A stretch of 47,870 bases of DNA from JBECKX01 sp964468475. GTDB taxonomy: Bacteria; Zixibacteria; MSB-5A5; CAIYYT01. The notes beneath the pieces are model-generated. The model saw only the letters and a list, made by a program, of their open reading frames with translations. It was not told where the DNA came from and made no database searches. A program made the position numbers and the translations under genes. Positions 32,995 through 42,116 of the stretch are shown here, piece by piece; within the stretch, counting starts at the first letter, position 1; each line of letters opens with the position of its first letter. The stretch is from assembly GCA_964468475.1 (NCBI GenBank), contig CAYXUL010000020.1, forward strand, positions 1 to 47,870, read 5' to 3'.

Positions 32995-35679
32995 ATGACC
33001 ACAGAGGAACAGCGGAAAACGCTGCAGGAGATCGAATACGAAAACCGCGAGTGGCTTGAGTCGCTTAACTATGTGCTCGAAAACCAGGGTCCGGATCGTG
33101 TTCGTAAGCTGTTGCGGCGGTTGCAGATACATGCTCAGGAAAAAGGCGTAAGCTTTCACTTTACTGCAAATACACCCTACATCAACACTATCCCGGCCTC
33201 TAAGCAACCGGTGTTTCCCGGTAGCCGCGAGATCGAACGCCGCATCAAATCGATCATCCGCTGGAATGCCATGGCAATGGTGGTCCGCGCCAATCGCGAA
33301 CAAAGCGGTATTGGTGGTCACATCTCCACCTACGCCTCCTGCGCGACCCTTTTTGAAGTTGGATTCAATCATTTCTTCCGCGCCAAGAGCGACAAACATC
33401 CCGGAGACATCATCTTTTTTCAGGGACATGCCTCTCCCGGTATCTATGCCCGGGCTTTCCTTGAGGGGCGCATTACAGAAGAACATCTCCACAACTTTCG
33501 CAGAGAGTTGCGCGCCAAAGGCGGGTTGTCGTCTTATCCGCATCCGCGCCTGATGCCCGACTTCTGGGAGTTTCCCACGGTGTCAATGGGGCTGTCGCCG
33601 TTAATGGCGATCTATCAGGCGCGCTTCAACCGCTATCTCGAGGATCGCGGCATCAAAGACACCAGCGATCAGAAGGTGTGGGCATTTCTCGGCGACGGCG
33701 AACTTGACGAACCGGAATCGCTCGGGGCAATCACACTGCCGCCCAGAGAAAAACTCGACAATCTGATTTTTGTCATCAACTGCAACCTGCAGCGCCTCGA
33801 TGGCCCGGTGCGCGGCAACTACAAGATCATTCAGGAGCTGGAAGCAGCTTTCCGTGGCGCCGGGTGGAATGTCATCAAGGTGATCTGGGGTGACGACTGG
33901 GATCCGCTGCTGGCGGCGGATAAGGAATCAATCCTGATTCGGCGGATGGAGGAAGTCCCTGACGGTCAATACCAGTTGTACACGGTTTCCGGAGGTGATT
34001 TCATCCGCAAAGACTTTTTCGGAGCCGATGAGCGACTTCTCAAACTGGTGGAGAACTACTCCGACGAGCAACTACAAAAGCTGCGGCGCGGCGGGCACGA
34101 CCCGGAAAAAGTCTACGCCGCTTACAAAGCAGCGGTCGAGCACAAAGGCTCACCGACGGTGATCCTGGCCAAGACGATCAAAGGCTACGGTCTCGGGGAA
34201 GCGGGCGAGGGTCGTAATGTCACCCACCAGCAGAAGAAACTGAACGAGGATGAACTGCGGCACTTCCGCAGCCGGTTTGGCATCCCGATCTCCGATGATG
34301 AAATCGGCAAGATGCCCTTCTACAAGCCGGATGCCGACTCAGAGGAAATGAAATACTTGCAGGAGCGCCGCGCAGAGCTGGGCGGCTACGTGCCCAAACG
34401 CTCAGTGACGGTACAGCCGCTGAAAATACCGACCGATGAGTTGTTCGAAGAATTCTATGAAGGCACCGGCGACCGCGACATGGCCACCACGATGGCCTTC
34501 GTGCATCTACTCTCGAAACTGCTCTCCGATAAGGACCTTGGCAAGCTGATCGTGCCGATCGTGCCCGATGAAGCGCGCACCTTTGGTATGGAAGCACTCT
34601 TCCGCAAAGTCGGTATCTACTCCCACGTCGGTCAGATCTACGAACCGGTCGACAGAGATACACTGCTCTATTACAAGGAGAGCCGCGACGGCCAGATTCT
34701 CGAAGAGGGAATCACCGAGGCGGGTTCGATGTCGTCTTTCATTGCCGCCGGTACCGCCTACGCTACGCACGGCGTCAATATGATTCCGTTCTTCATCTAC
34801 TACTCGATGTTCGGCTTTCAGCGGATCGGTGATTTGATTTGGGCTGCCGGTGATGTGCAAGCGCGAGGCTTTATGCTGGGCGGCACTTCCGGACGCACCA
34901 CTCTTGCCGGTGAGGGCTTACAGCATCAGGACGGCCATACTCATTTGCTGGCTTACTTTCTGCCGACAATGCGGGCTTACGATCCGGCGTACGCTTATGA
35001 ACTGGCAGTAATCATCAAGGACGGTATTCACAGGATGTATGTGGAGCAGGAGAACATCATCTATTACATCACGGTGATGAATGAATTCTATCCGCAACCG
35101 CCGATGCCGAAAGGAGTAGAGGAGGGGATCCTCAAGGGACTCTACAAATTCAAGAAGAGTACGATGAAAAAGCAGGACGCCAAAAGCAAGGTGCATCTCT
35201 TCGGTTCAGGCACCATCCTTAACGAAGCGGTCAAAGCACAGAAGATACTGGAAGATGACTTCGGTGTCGCCGCCGATGTCTGGAGCGCTACCGGCTACAA
35301 GCAACTTTACCGTGATGCCGTGGAGGTTGAGCGCTGGAACCGGCTTCACCCCGACTCAAAGGCGAAGGTCCCTTATGTTCACGAAGTTCTCTCTAAGGAA
35401 GACGGCGTCTTCGTAGCGGCTTCCGATTATCTCAAGGCGATTCCTGAAACCATCGCCAAATGGGTGCCGGGGCGATTCATTACACTCGGCACCGACGGTT
35501 ATGGCCGCTCCGACAGCCGCGAGAGTTTGCGCGACTTCTTTGAAGTGGATGCGCGCTACATAGCTCTGGCTGCTTTGCAGGGCCTGGTGGAAGAGGGGGG
35601 GATCAAACAAACAGTCGCCGCAGATGCTATCAAGAAACTCGAGATCAATCCTGAAAAGGTCAACCCGCTGACAGCATGA
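32995..35679 (+). CDS. aceE: Pyruvate dehydrogenase E1, homodimeric type
   Basis: AceE decarboxylates pyruvate with thiamine diphosphate and passes the acetyl group to the lipoyl arm of E2. The protein is 894 aa, the usual size for homodimeric E1 (E. coli 887). Landmarks are NREQSGIGGHISTYASCATL, the HPGDIIFFQGHASPGIYARA segment, and the ThDP motif starting GDGELDEPES at residue 233 and closing about 30 residues on (VINCNLQRLDGP). A central regulatory-type loop (RRGGHDPEKVYAAY) and the C-terminal FGSGTIL domain follow. AGGAG at 32982-32986 lies 8 nt before the ATG. It heads an operon with aceF (33 bp on) and lpd. Confidence 0.97.
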   Translation: MTTEEQRKTLQEIEYENREWLESLNYVLENQGPDRVRKLLRRLQIHAQEKGVSFHFTANTPYINTIPASKQPVFPGSREIERRIKSIIRWNAMAMVVRANREQSGIGGHISTYASCATLFEVGFNHFFRAKSDKHPGDIIFFQGHASPGIYARAFLEGRITEEHLHNFRRELRAKGGLSSYPHPRLMPDFWEFPTVSMGLSPLMAIYQARFNRYLEDRGIKDTSDQKVWAFLGDGELDEPESLGAITLPPREKLDNLIFVINCNLQRLDGPVRGNYKIIQELEAAFRGAGWNVIKVIWGDDWDPLLAADKESILIRRMEEVPDGQYQLYTVSGGDFIRKDFFGADERLLKLVENYSDEQLQKLRRGGHDPEKVYAAYKAAVEHKGSPTVILAKTIKGYGLGEAGEGRNVTHQQKKLNEDELRHFRSRFGIPISDDEIGKMPFYKPDADSEEMKYLQERRAELGGYVPKRSVTVQPLKIPTDELFEEFYEGTGDRDMATTMAFVHLLSKLLSDKDLGKLIVPIVPDEARTFGMEALFRKVGIYSHVGQIYEPVDRDTLLYYKESRDGQILEEGITEAGSMSSFIAAGTAYATHGVNMIPFFIYYSMFGFQRIGDLIWAAGDVQARGFMLGGTSGRTTLAGEGLQHQDGHTHLLAYFLPTMRAYDPAYAYELAVIIKDGIHRMYVEQENIIYYITVMNEFYPQPPMPKGVEEGILKGLYKFKKSTMKKQDAKSKVHLFGSGTILNEAVKAQKILEDDFGVAADVWSATGYKQLYRDAVEVERWNRLHPDSKAKVPYVHEVLSKEDGVFVAASDYLKAIPETIAKWVPGRFITLGTDGYGRSDSRESLRDFFEVDARYIALAALQGLVEEGGIKQTVAADAIKKLEINPEKVNPLTA

Positions 35680-35712
35680 GAGAACACTGACTCTGACATG
35701 GATGTAATCTGA

Positions 35713-37050
35713 ATGATAAAGGAAATCACAATCCCCAATATTGGGGAGAATGTCAAAGAAGGCACGGTCGTCGACATCAAGGTTGCGGTCGGTGACATGG
35801 TGGAGCAGGATCAAACCATCATCGAATTCGAGACCGACAAAGCACTGGTGGAAATACCGGCTCCCGAGGCGGGGAAGATTACCGAAGTTAAGGTAAACAC
35901 GGGAGACACTCTCAAGATAGGCGAGTTGGTTGCGAAGATTGATACCGAAGGTGAAGCAGCGACCGACAAGAAGACGACCCCCGCCAAGACGGAAGAGGAC
36001 AAGACGGAAGAGAAAGCGAAGCAGGAACCTCCTCAGCCTGCACCTGAGAAGAAGAAGGAAGAACCTGCCCCGGCAAAGCAAGCCGCGAAACCGGCACCGG
36101 CAGCTCCCGAGCCTCAAGAACCGCGACACGATGAACCGAGAGCGGGCGAACTCGCGCCCGCTGCTCCCTCTGTGCGTCGACTGGCGCGCGAGCTGGGCGC
36201 CAATATTGACGAAGTTACCGGTTCGGGTCCGGGCGGGCGGATCACTTTCGAGGATGTTAAAGCACATGTAAAGCAGATCGTTACTTCGGGTCCCGCCGGC
36301 GGCACACCAATAGCTGCAGGAGCCAAGCCGCTTCCCGATTTCAGCAAATGGGGCGAAATAGAAACTGAAAAAATGTCGCGGGTGCGATCGGTGATCGCCG
36401 CGCATGTCAGCAACGCATCAAATACCGTCGCTCAAGTCACGCAGTTCGATAACGCCGACATTACTGAAGTCGAGAGATTCCGGCAACAATTCGGGAAGCG
36501 GGTGGAGAAGCGGGATGCTAAACTGACCATCACTGCGATCTTGCTGAAAGTCTGCGCCGAGGCACTCAAGCAATTTCCGCGCTTCAATGCCAGTATTGAC
36601 CCGGCGAACGAACAGATCATCTACAAGAAATATAGCCATATCGGAATTGCCACCGACACCAACCGAGGCCTGCTGGTGCCGGTGATTCGCGATGCGGACA
36701 AGAAGTCAATTGTTGAGCTGGCGGTGGCGCTCAAAGAGATTGCCGAGAAAACCCGCGCCGGCAAACTGGAACCGGATGAAATGGAAGGCGCAACCTTCAC
36801 GATATCGAACCAGGGTTCGATCGGCGGGGCCAATTTCACCCCGATAGTCTCCTGGCCGCAGGTGGCGATTCTCGGTGTGAGCCGTGGTTCAGTGCAGCCG
36901 GTTTACATCGACGGCGAGTTCGAGCCGCGTACTATCCTGCCGTTGTCGCTGTCGTACGATCACCGGATTGTAGATGGTGCCGACGCTGCCCGTTTTTTGA
37001 AATGGATCAAGGATGCGCTGGAGCATCCGCTGCTGCTCAGTTTTGAGTAG
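35713..37050 (+). CDS. aceF: Dihydrolipoamide acetyltransferase (E2)
   Basis: E2 transfers the acetyl group from E1 to coenzyme A. The protein is 445 aa, with one lipoyl domain (about residues 2-76) whose Lys43 in ETDKALVEIP carries lipoate. A Lys/Glu/Pro/Ala linker (about 80-150) follows, then a peripheral-subunit-binding domain (about 153-190, VRRLARELGANIDEVTGSG) and the catalytic domain (about 215-445). His417 and Asp421 in SYDHRIVDGADAA are the active-site pair. E. coli AceF has three lipoyl domains; one is a common alternative. No clear ribosome binding site precedes the ATG. Confidence 0.96.
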   Translation: MIKEITIPNIGENVKEGTVVDIKVAVGDMVEQDQTIIEFETDKALVEIPAPEAGKITEVKVNTGDTLKIGELVAKIDTEGEAATDKKTTPAKTEEDKTEEKAKQEPPQPAPEKKKEEPAPAKQAAKPAPAAPEPQEPRHDEPRAGELAPAAPSVRRLARELGANIDEVTGSGPGGRITFEDVKAHVKQIVTSGPAGGTPIAAGAKPLPDFSKWGEIETEKMSRVRSVIAAHVSNASNTVAQVTQFDNADITEVERFRQQFGKRVEKRDAKLTITAILLKVCAEALKQFPRFNASIDPANEQIIYKKYSHIGIATDTNRGLLVPVIRDADKKSIVELAVALKEIAEKTRAGKLEPDEMEGATFTISNQGSIGGANFTPIVSWPQVAILGVSRGSVQPVYIDGEFEPRTILPLSLSYDHRIVDGADAARFLKWIKDALEHPLLLSFE

Positions 37051-37114
37051 GCCGCTTGAATGGGAAATCAGAGTTTTATCATATCGAAGATCAATCGTGA
37101 AATAGTGAGGAGAG

Positions 37115-38536
37115 ATGGCCGACGACAATAAATCAACGCAGGTGGTAGTAGTCGGGGGTGGCCCGGGAGGGTATGCCGCAGCCTTCAAATGCGCCGATCT
37201 CGGCTTGGAAACAATCCTGATCGACCCGGAGGAAAACCCCGGAGGCGTTTGCCTCTATCGTGGCTGTATCCCGTCAAAAGCGCTGCTTCATGTGGCGAAA
37301 TTGATTCATGAATCGGAGCAGGCCGGTGACTGGGGCATCAAGTTCAAAGAACCGGAAATCGATATCGATAAGCTGCGCGGGTGGAAAACTGATGTTGTCA
37401 AGAAATTGACCGGCGGTCTCGGCCAACTCGCGAAGGCTCGCAAGGTGAAGCATATCCGCGGAATCGCGAAATTCCTCGATGCCCACACGCTGGAGGTCAA
37501 ACCATCTGAAGGCGACAAGTACCAGCTTCGTTTTGAGAATGCGATTCTGGCCAGCGGCTCCCGACCGACAACCATCCCGGGAATCGATATCAAATCGGAA
37601 CGCCTGCTTGATTCAACTTCCGCACTCGATATCAAAGACATTCCCAAGTCACTGCTGGTTGTTGGCGGCGGTTATATCGGCCTTGAGTTGGGGACTGTCT
37701 ATGCCAGCCTGGGTAGTAAGGTCACCGTCGTCGAGATGACTTCCGGGCTGCTGCCGGGCGCCGATCGAGATCTGGTCAATGTGCTGCAAAAGAGCCTGAA
37801 GGAGCGGTTTGAGGCAATCCTGCTTGATACCAAAGTCACTGGAATGAAAGAGCAGAAAAACGGTATCAAGGTGACGTTGGACGGGAAAGGTGTCGACAAG
37901 CCGGAGCGCGTCTTTGACAAAGTACTGGTGTCAATCGGTCGCCGACCTAATTCGGAAAACCTGGGCCTGGACAAGACGAAAGTGCAAGTCAATAAACGGG
38001 GATTTGTTGAGGTCGACCTGCAGCGACGCACCGCTGAACCGACAATCTTCGCGATCGGCGATGTCGCCGGTGAACCGATGCTGGCTCATAAGGCGACGCA
38101 CGAAGGCATCCATGCCGCGGAAGTGATTGCCGGGCACAAGGTAACATTCGAGCCGATGGCGATACCGGCGGTTGTTTTCACCGATCCTGAACTTGCGTGG
38201 ACCGGCATCACTGAAACTCAGGCGAAGGAGAAGGGGCTCAACTACAAAGTGACCAAGTTCCCGTGGGCGGCCTCCGGGCGCGCGCTAACTCTGGGGCGCA
38301 CCGATGGCATGAGCAAGTTCATTGTCGACAAAGATTCCGAGCGAATTCTCGGAATTGCCGTGGTTGGCGCCGGCGCCGGCGAGCTGATCGCGGAAGCGAC
38401 ACTTGCCATTGAGATGGGAGCGATTGCGCAGGATGTGGCGTTGACGATTCATCCTCATCCCACCCTGAGTGAGACGATAATGGGCGCGGCGGAACTGATT
38501 TACGGACCGGCCACTGACTACTATCGGCGCGGGTAG
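37115..38536 (+). CDS. lpd: Dihydrolipoyl dehydrogenase (E3)
   Basis: E3 reoxidises dihydrolipoamide with FAD and NAD. The protein is 473 aa, with the FAD motif VVGGGPGGYAAA (residues 12-23), the redox disulfide Cys46/Cys51 in GGVCLYRGCIPSK, a second dinucleotide fold (LLVVGGGYIGLELG), and the C-terminal catalytic His448/Glu453 (HPHPTLSET). GAGGAG (37107-37112) lies almost directly before the ATG. It completes the complex with aceE and aceF; the same E3 may serve other 2-oxoacid complexes. Confidence 0.97.
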   Translation: MADDNKSTQVVVVGGGPGGYAAAFKCADLGLETILIDPEENPGGVCLYRGCIPSKALLHVAKLIHESEQAGDWGIKFKEPEIDIDKLRGWKTDVVKKLTGGLGQLAKARKVKHIRGIAKFLDAHTLEVKPSEGDKYQLRFENAILASGSRPTTIPGIDIKSERLLDSTSALDIKDIPKSLLVVGGGYIGLELGTVYASLGSKVTVVEMTSGLLPGADRDLVNVLQKSLKERFEAILLDTKVTGMKEQKNGIKVTLDGKGVDKPERVFDKVLVSIGRRPNSENLGLDKTKVQVNKRGFVEVDLQRRTAEPTIFAIGDVAGEPMLAHKATHEGIHAAEVIAGHKVTFEPMAIPAVVFTDPELAWTGITETQAKEKGLNYKVTKFPWAASGRALTLGRTDGMSKFIVDKDSERILGIAVVGAGAGELIAEATLAIEMGAIAQDVALTIHPHPTLSETIMGAAELIYGPATDYYRRG

Positions 38537-38546
38537 TCGATTCGTG

Positions 38547-38924
38547 ATGAGTGATCATCAGCTGCCCGGCAAGATCAACCTGCGGGAAAAACTCGCGTTG
38601 ATCGACAAGCTGTGGACACCGAAAATCGTGGGCGAACTAAACGGTCAGCACCTCAAGCTTGCGAAAGTTAAGGGGGAGTTTAGCTGGCATCAGCATGACA
38701 ACGCGGATGAGTTGTTTCTGGTGATCAGGGGGAGGCTCACAATTGAGCTGCGCGACAGCAATGTGGAACTATCCGAGGGAGAGATATTCGTTGTCCCCCG
38801 GGGCGTAGAGCATCGCCCGGTTGCTGATCAAGAAGCGCACATCCTCCTGTTTGAGCCGAAGGGGACATTAAACACCGGCGACGTAAACAATGAGCTGACG
38901 GCTCCGGCGGATGATTGGATATGA
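38547..38924 (+). CDS. Cupin domain protein
   Basis: This is a 125-aa single-domain cupin. The metal-binding signature is visible: WHQHDNADELFLVIRG (the His/His/Glu set), then GEIFVVPRGVEHRPVA with the later His. The barrel spans about residues 25-105. It begins 10 bp after the lpd stop, so it probably belongs to the pyruvate dehydrogenase transcript. Its ligand or reaction is unknown. A GTG one codon earlier (38544) is the alternative start. Confidence 0.85.
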   Translation: MSDHQLPGKINLREKLALIDKLWTPKIVGELNGQHLKLAKVKGEFSWHQHDNADELFLVIRGRLTIELRDSNVELSEGEIFVVPRGVEHRPVADQEAHILLFEPKGTLNTGDVNNELTAPADDWI

Positions 38925-39009
38925 ATCGTGCGGCTGCTGCCAGCTTGCACCTTAATACCCTTCAAGAATGCCTGCCCTTGAATTCTTGTAAAGCAGATGA
39001 CCAAACAAA

Positions 39010-39048
39010 AAAACGGTGGCGAACTCGATTACGAGTCGTCACCGTTTT
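39010..39048 (-). terminator. Strong terminator, best on the minus strand
   Basis: AAAACGGTG (39010-39018) pairs with CACCGTTTT (39040-39048). The stem continues inward through a G-T wobble, CGA, a bulged A and CTCG to an ATTA loop, about 17 pairs in all. Read leftward, the stem is followed by TTTTTTTGTTT; read rightward, by only four T. It could end plus-strand reading from lpd/cupin too. The T-tract shows a minus-strand unit ends here. Confidence 0.8.
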
Positions 39049-39063
39049 GCTGTAAAGAGGTGA

Positions 39064-39387
39064 TTATGTCCGGTCTTTTCGACGTTTCTTCGTCAAAGTG
39101 CAACTTGCTCTAACCCCGCTTCCGACAACGGCAGCACCGTTTTGATCCCCACCTACAGGCCCGGAAGTGGGGTCAAACAGATTGCGGTGATGCCGTTGTT
39201 GAAAGCCGTGTCGAGCGAGTCCGCTACACATTTTGCGTTGTGCCAAACCGGGACTCCGAAAGGGAGACGGAGCGATCGCCCGTCTCGCCTCTCGTGGGAA
39301 TAGTAGCTGTTGCTTCATCTGGGAAGCGCTGCTTCGCAGTTGCTGAAGCATTTCACGTTTCCAAGTCACGTGCTCGATTCGACACAC
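39064..39387 (-). other. Candidate small gene or structured RNA
   Basis: A minus-strand frame here runs to 39064, 16 nt before a strong minus-strand terminator. It encodes at most 107 aa; an internal ATG at 39351 gives 95 aa. The product is basic and of low complexity in character (for example RKMCSGLARHGFQQRHHRN, then KKRRKDRT), with no domain I recognise. The same stretch is rich in inverted repeats (39099-39221, 39264-39286, GAAGC/GCTTC near 39322-39334), which fits a structured RNA at least as well. I could not match it to tmRNA, RNase P, 6S or SRP RNA. Confidence 0.3.
39099..39221. repeat. Long imperfect inverted repeat
   Basis: The left arm ends in CGGCAGCACCG, TTTGATCCCCAC (to 39152). 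The right arm starts GTGGGGTCAAA (39167) and continues into GCGGTGATGCCGTTGTTGAAAGC. The reverse complement of the left arm (GTGGGGATCAAA, CGGTGCTGCCGTTGTCGGAAGC) matches the right arm over roughly 30-50 bp with small gaps. The 14-bp centre is CTACAGGCCCGGAA. The outer ends are uncertain. Confidence 0.6.
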
Positions 39388-39551
39388 GACCTGACTTTCT
39401 CACAAACTATCTAGGCGGCGAACCGCTTTTACGCATTCGCCTGTGTTCCGATTTAAGACAGCTTCAGGAATCCTTTCCTGTACGCTGACTGTTTCATCCC
39501 TCTCGCACTCCCCGATTCATATTCTGATGAGCAACGGCATTGGAAAATGAT

Positions 39552-39574
39552 ACAAGATTTTGTGACAATCTTGT
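39552..39574. terminator. Hairpin after the leftward permease gene
   Basis: ACAAGATT (39552-39559) pairs with AATCTTGT (39567-39574) around TTGTGAC. It lies 43 bp past the stop codon of the minus-strand permease gene and may end that operon's transcript, although the following T-tract (ATCATTTTCC on the minus strand) is weak. Confidence 0.45.
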
Positions 39575-39616
39575 CAGTCGGATTTTAAGTGAGTTTGAGC
39601 TGAGATATTGTCGGCG

Positions 39617-40870
39617 CTACTCGTAGCGCAGCGCGTTGATGGGATCGGTTCGCGAGGCACGCCAGGCGGGGTACATGCCGGCAATGATCCCTACGCCGGC
39701 GGAGAGCAGAACCCCAATCACAGCCCAATGGGGGGAGAGATAATAACGCCAACCCAGGATCGAAGTGACAAGCAGCCCAAAGAGAGCCCCGAAAATAATC
39801 CCCGACAAACCTCCTAAGCCCGTTAGCGTCACCGCCTCTACCAGGAATTGGAACAGGATATTGAACCGACGAGCGCCGATTGCCTTGCGAACCCCGATTT
39901 CGCGAGTACGCTGTGTGACTGCCACCAGCATAATGTTCATTACGCCAATCACGCCTACCAGCAAGGCGATTGAGGCGATGCCTACCGCCACCATGGTGAC
40001 GATTCTGGTGATATCACCCACCCTGTTCTTGTAGCGATCCTGGGTCATGATGCCGAAATTATTGTCTTCCTGGGGCCGGAGATGCCTCACCCGCCGCAGC
40101 GCATTAATCACTTCATCCACCGATTCTCCCAGAGAAGCGCGAGAGACAGCACTGCAAAAGAGGATGACCTGTTCCCGGTTGGGGTAGAACTTGTCGAAAG
40201 TCGTCATGGGAATGAAGATATAATCATTTTCAGAGATATTGAATAGATCATCGACCCTCGCCTGCACCCCGATCACTTTGAATTTCCAGCCGTTAACTGC
40301 AATCTCATTGCCGACGGCTTCGGCGCGGTCGTGGAACAGTGCGTCAGCAACATCGGGGCCGATAACACAAACCATGGCGGCGCGCCTCATGTCATTGTAG
40401 TCGATAAAACGTCCGTACTCCAGTTCGCGGTTGGCTACGATCATCTGCGTCGGCCAAACGCCGCGGAAATCATCGGGATTGCGAATCTCCTTGTTGCGGA
40501 ACTTGGCGACGTTGTTGAACGCACGTTTTTCCGGCGAAACAGCCTTGACGAGCGGGCACATCTCCTGGACCGCAACCGCTTCACGCATGGTAATATCAGG
40601 TCGTCGACGCTGTTCATCAGTGAGATCATCGAAATTAGTGTCGAAGTCCCACTTCGAGACGTAGATCACATTCGAGCCGATCTTGTCGATTGACGTTTCC
40701 ACATACTCCTTGAAGCCATCCATGATCGTATTGACCAGAATCACCGCCCCCACGCCAACCATCACACCCAGAATCGTCATGGCGCTGCGAAACTTGTTCG
40801 CCTTCACCGAATCGAGAGCCAGTTTCATACCCTCGCTGATCTCGGGGAACATCCTGCGCAGTTTATTCAT
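39617..40870 (-). CDS. MacB/FtsX-type ABC permease (second of pair)
   Basis: This is a 417-aa permease with a first membrane helix near residues 29-50 (FRSAMTILGVMVGVGAVILV), a large periplasmic MacB-type domain (about 55-275), and three C-terminal helices (about 290-320, 345-370, 380-400). The FtsX signature VTQRTREIGVRKAIGARR lies between the second and third helices, and the C-terminus PAWRASRTDPINALRYE is typical. No ATPase domain is fused. It overlaps the upstream permease by 8 bp and probably forms a heterodimer with it. Confidence 0.92.
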   Translation of the reverse strand: MNKLRRMFPEISEGMKLALDSVKANKFRSAMTILGVMVGVGAVILVNTIMDGFKEYVETSIDKIGSNVIYVSKWDFDTNFDDLTDEQRRRPDITMREAVAVQEMCPLVKAVSPEKRAFNNVAKFRNKEIRNPDDFRGVWPTQMIVANRELEYGRFIDYNDMRRAAMVCVIGPDVADALFHDRAEAVGNEIAVNGWKFKVIGVQARVDDLFNISENDYIFIPMTTFDKFYPNREQVILFCSAVSRASLGESVDEVINALRRVRHLRPQEDNNFGIMTQDRYKNRVGDITRIVTMVAVGIASIALLVGVIGVMNIMLVAVTQRTREIGVRKAIGARRFNILFQFLVEAVTLTGLGGLSGIIFGALFGLLVTSILGWRYYLSPHWAVIGVLLSAGVGIIAGMYPAWRASRTDPINALRYE

Positions 40871-42095
40871 AGCTCAGCGCTCTGATCGGGTCAAATTTCG
40901 AAGCCTTCAACGCCGGATAGATCCCGAAGAACAGCCCGACTGCAGTAGAAATTCCAACTCCCAGGATGATTGCCAAACCGGTTGGCGAAACATTGATATC
41001 CATTAACTTGACCAGCACCGTTCGCCCCAGGATTGCACCGAAAAAGATCCCCAGAGCGCCCCCGACCAATGAGATCACCAATGACTCATAAAGGAACTGC
41101 ACCAGAATATGCCGCCTCTTGGCGCCGATCGATTTGCGGATGCCTATCTCACGGGTGCGTTCGGTGACTGAGATCATCATGATGTTCATAATCACGATGC
41201 CACCGATTATAATCGAGAGCAGCGGCAGTGATATCAATACTGCCCGAAAACCAATGGTAATGTCATTGACTGCCTTGAGGATTGCTTCAGGAGTCAGGAT
41301 GGTGAAATCGTCATCTTCTTCGTAGTCAAGATGGCGAGCCGATCGCAACGCCACCCGCACTTCATCCATCGCTGCCTGCCGCTGTGATAACGACGCGGCG
41401 CTGATAATCAAATTCACCGGATTGCCGGGCTGAGAATAAAGTTTCTGCAGGGTCGAGAGGGGGACTACAATGAAGCTATCCATATCTTCTCCCACCAGCC
41501 CGCCAACCGCCTCGGCCACGCCGATAATAGTAAACTCGCGCCGGCCGATTTTTATCTTCTTCCCCACCGGGTCGATATCTGTGCCTTTGCCGAAAAGGCT
41601 CTCGTAGATTCGGTGGCCGAGGAATGCTACCTGCAGGCGACGTCGATCATCCTCCCACGAGATGTAACGTCCCATCTTTACATCAAGGTCGCGCATCGCC
41701 ATGATGTTGGGGGTCTGTCCATCGATCTCTACTTGCCTCAGCTTTTTGGCTTCATATTTGACATTGTCTGAACTGTATCCCTCGGCGCCGACGTAGCCGC
41801 AGTCGGGGCAGGCGTCTTCAATCGGTGTGATGAGCCCCCGCGTGAGTTTCTTTCGCTTCATGCGCCGCAGAAATTCATCGGAGGACAGGTTCATGCCGAA
41901 GCGGGTGACCAGGAAGGTGTTAGACCCCAGCGATTGGATTGCATCCTCGATGTTGGATTGCATCCCCTCTACCGAGGAGACAATGGCGATAACCGAGGTG
42001 ACCCCCATTACCATTCCCAGGGTTGTCAGGGTGGAGCGTAGCCGGTTGGCCCAGATCGCCGCCAGGGCTTCGCGGATGAGCGTAAAGAAGATCAT
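40863..42095 (-). CDS. MacB/FtsX-type ABC permease (first of pair)
   Basis: This is a 410-aa permease laid out like its neighbour: an N-terminal helix (about residues 18-42, LRSTLTTLGMVMGVTSVIAI), a periplasmic domain (about 45-275), three C-terminal helices, and the motif VTERTREIGIRKSIGAKRRH. The end PALKASKFDPIRALSYE matches the family. A CPDCG pair in the periplasmic domain is not in its partner and could form a disulfide. It follows the MacA-like gene by 21 bp and overlaps the next permease by 8 bp. Confidence 0.92.
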   Translation of the reverse strand: MIFFTLIREALAAIWANRLRSTLTTLGMVMGVTSVIAIVSSVEGMQSNIEDAIQSLGSNTFLVTRFGMNLSSDEFLRRMKRKKLTRGLITPIEDACPDCGYVGAEGYSSDNVKYEAKKLRQVEIDGQTPNIMAMRDLDVKMGRYISWEDDRRRLQVAFLGHRIYESLFGKGTDIDPVGKKIKIGRREFTIIGVAEAVGGLVGEDMDSFIVVPLSTLQKLYSQPGNPVNLIISAASLSQRQAAMDEVRVALRSARHLDYEEDDDFTILTPEAILKAVNDITIGFRAVLISLPLLSIIIGGIVIMNIMMISVTERTREIGIRKSIGAKRRHILVQFLYESLVISLVGGALGIFFGAILGRTVLVKLMDINVSPTGLAIILGVGISTAVGLFFGIYPALKASKFDPIRALSYE

Positions 42096-42116
42096 CGCCG
42101 GTTCATCCTGACAGAG

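Larger units (their letters stand above)
38925..39616. other. Long intergenic region rich in inverted repeats
   Basis: No recognised gene lies between the cupin and the ABC permease. The region holds a strong hairpin terminator (39010-39048), a long imperfect inverted repeat (about 39099-39221), short perfect inverted repeats (for example GAGACGG/CCGTCTC at 39264-39286), a minus-strand open frame (39064-39387) and an 8-bp hairpin (39552-39574). Confidence 0.8.

Noticed and set aside
35356..36405. 349-aa minus-strand open frame over aceE/aceF
   Set aside because: Antisense shadow of two clear pyruvate dehydrogenase genes; its Arg/Leu/Phe-rich stretch mirrors the Lys/Glu/Pro/Ala linker of E2.
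39153..39180. Resemblance to the SRP RNA tip (GGCCCGGAAG)
   Set aside because: The conserved AGCAGCC side and the paired flanks are missing, and the match falls at the centre of a longer inverted repeat.
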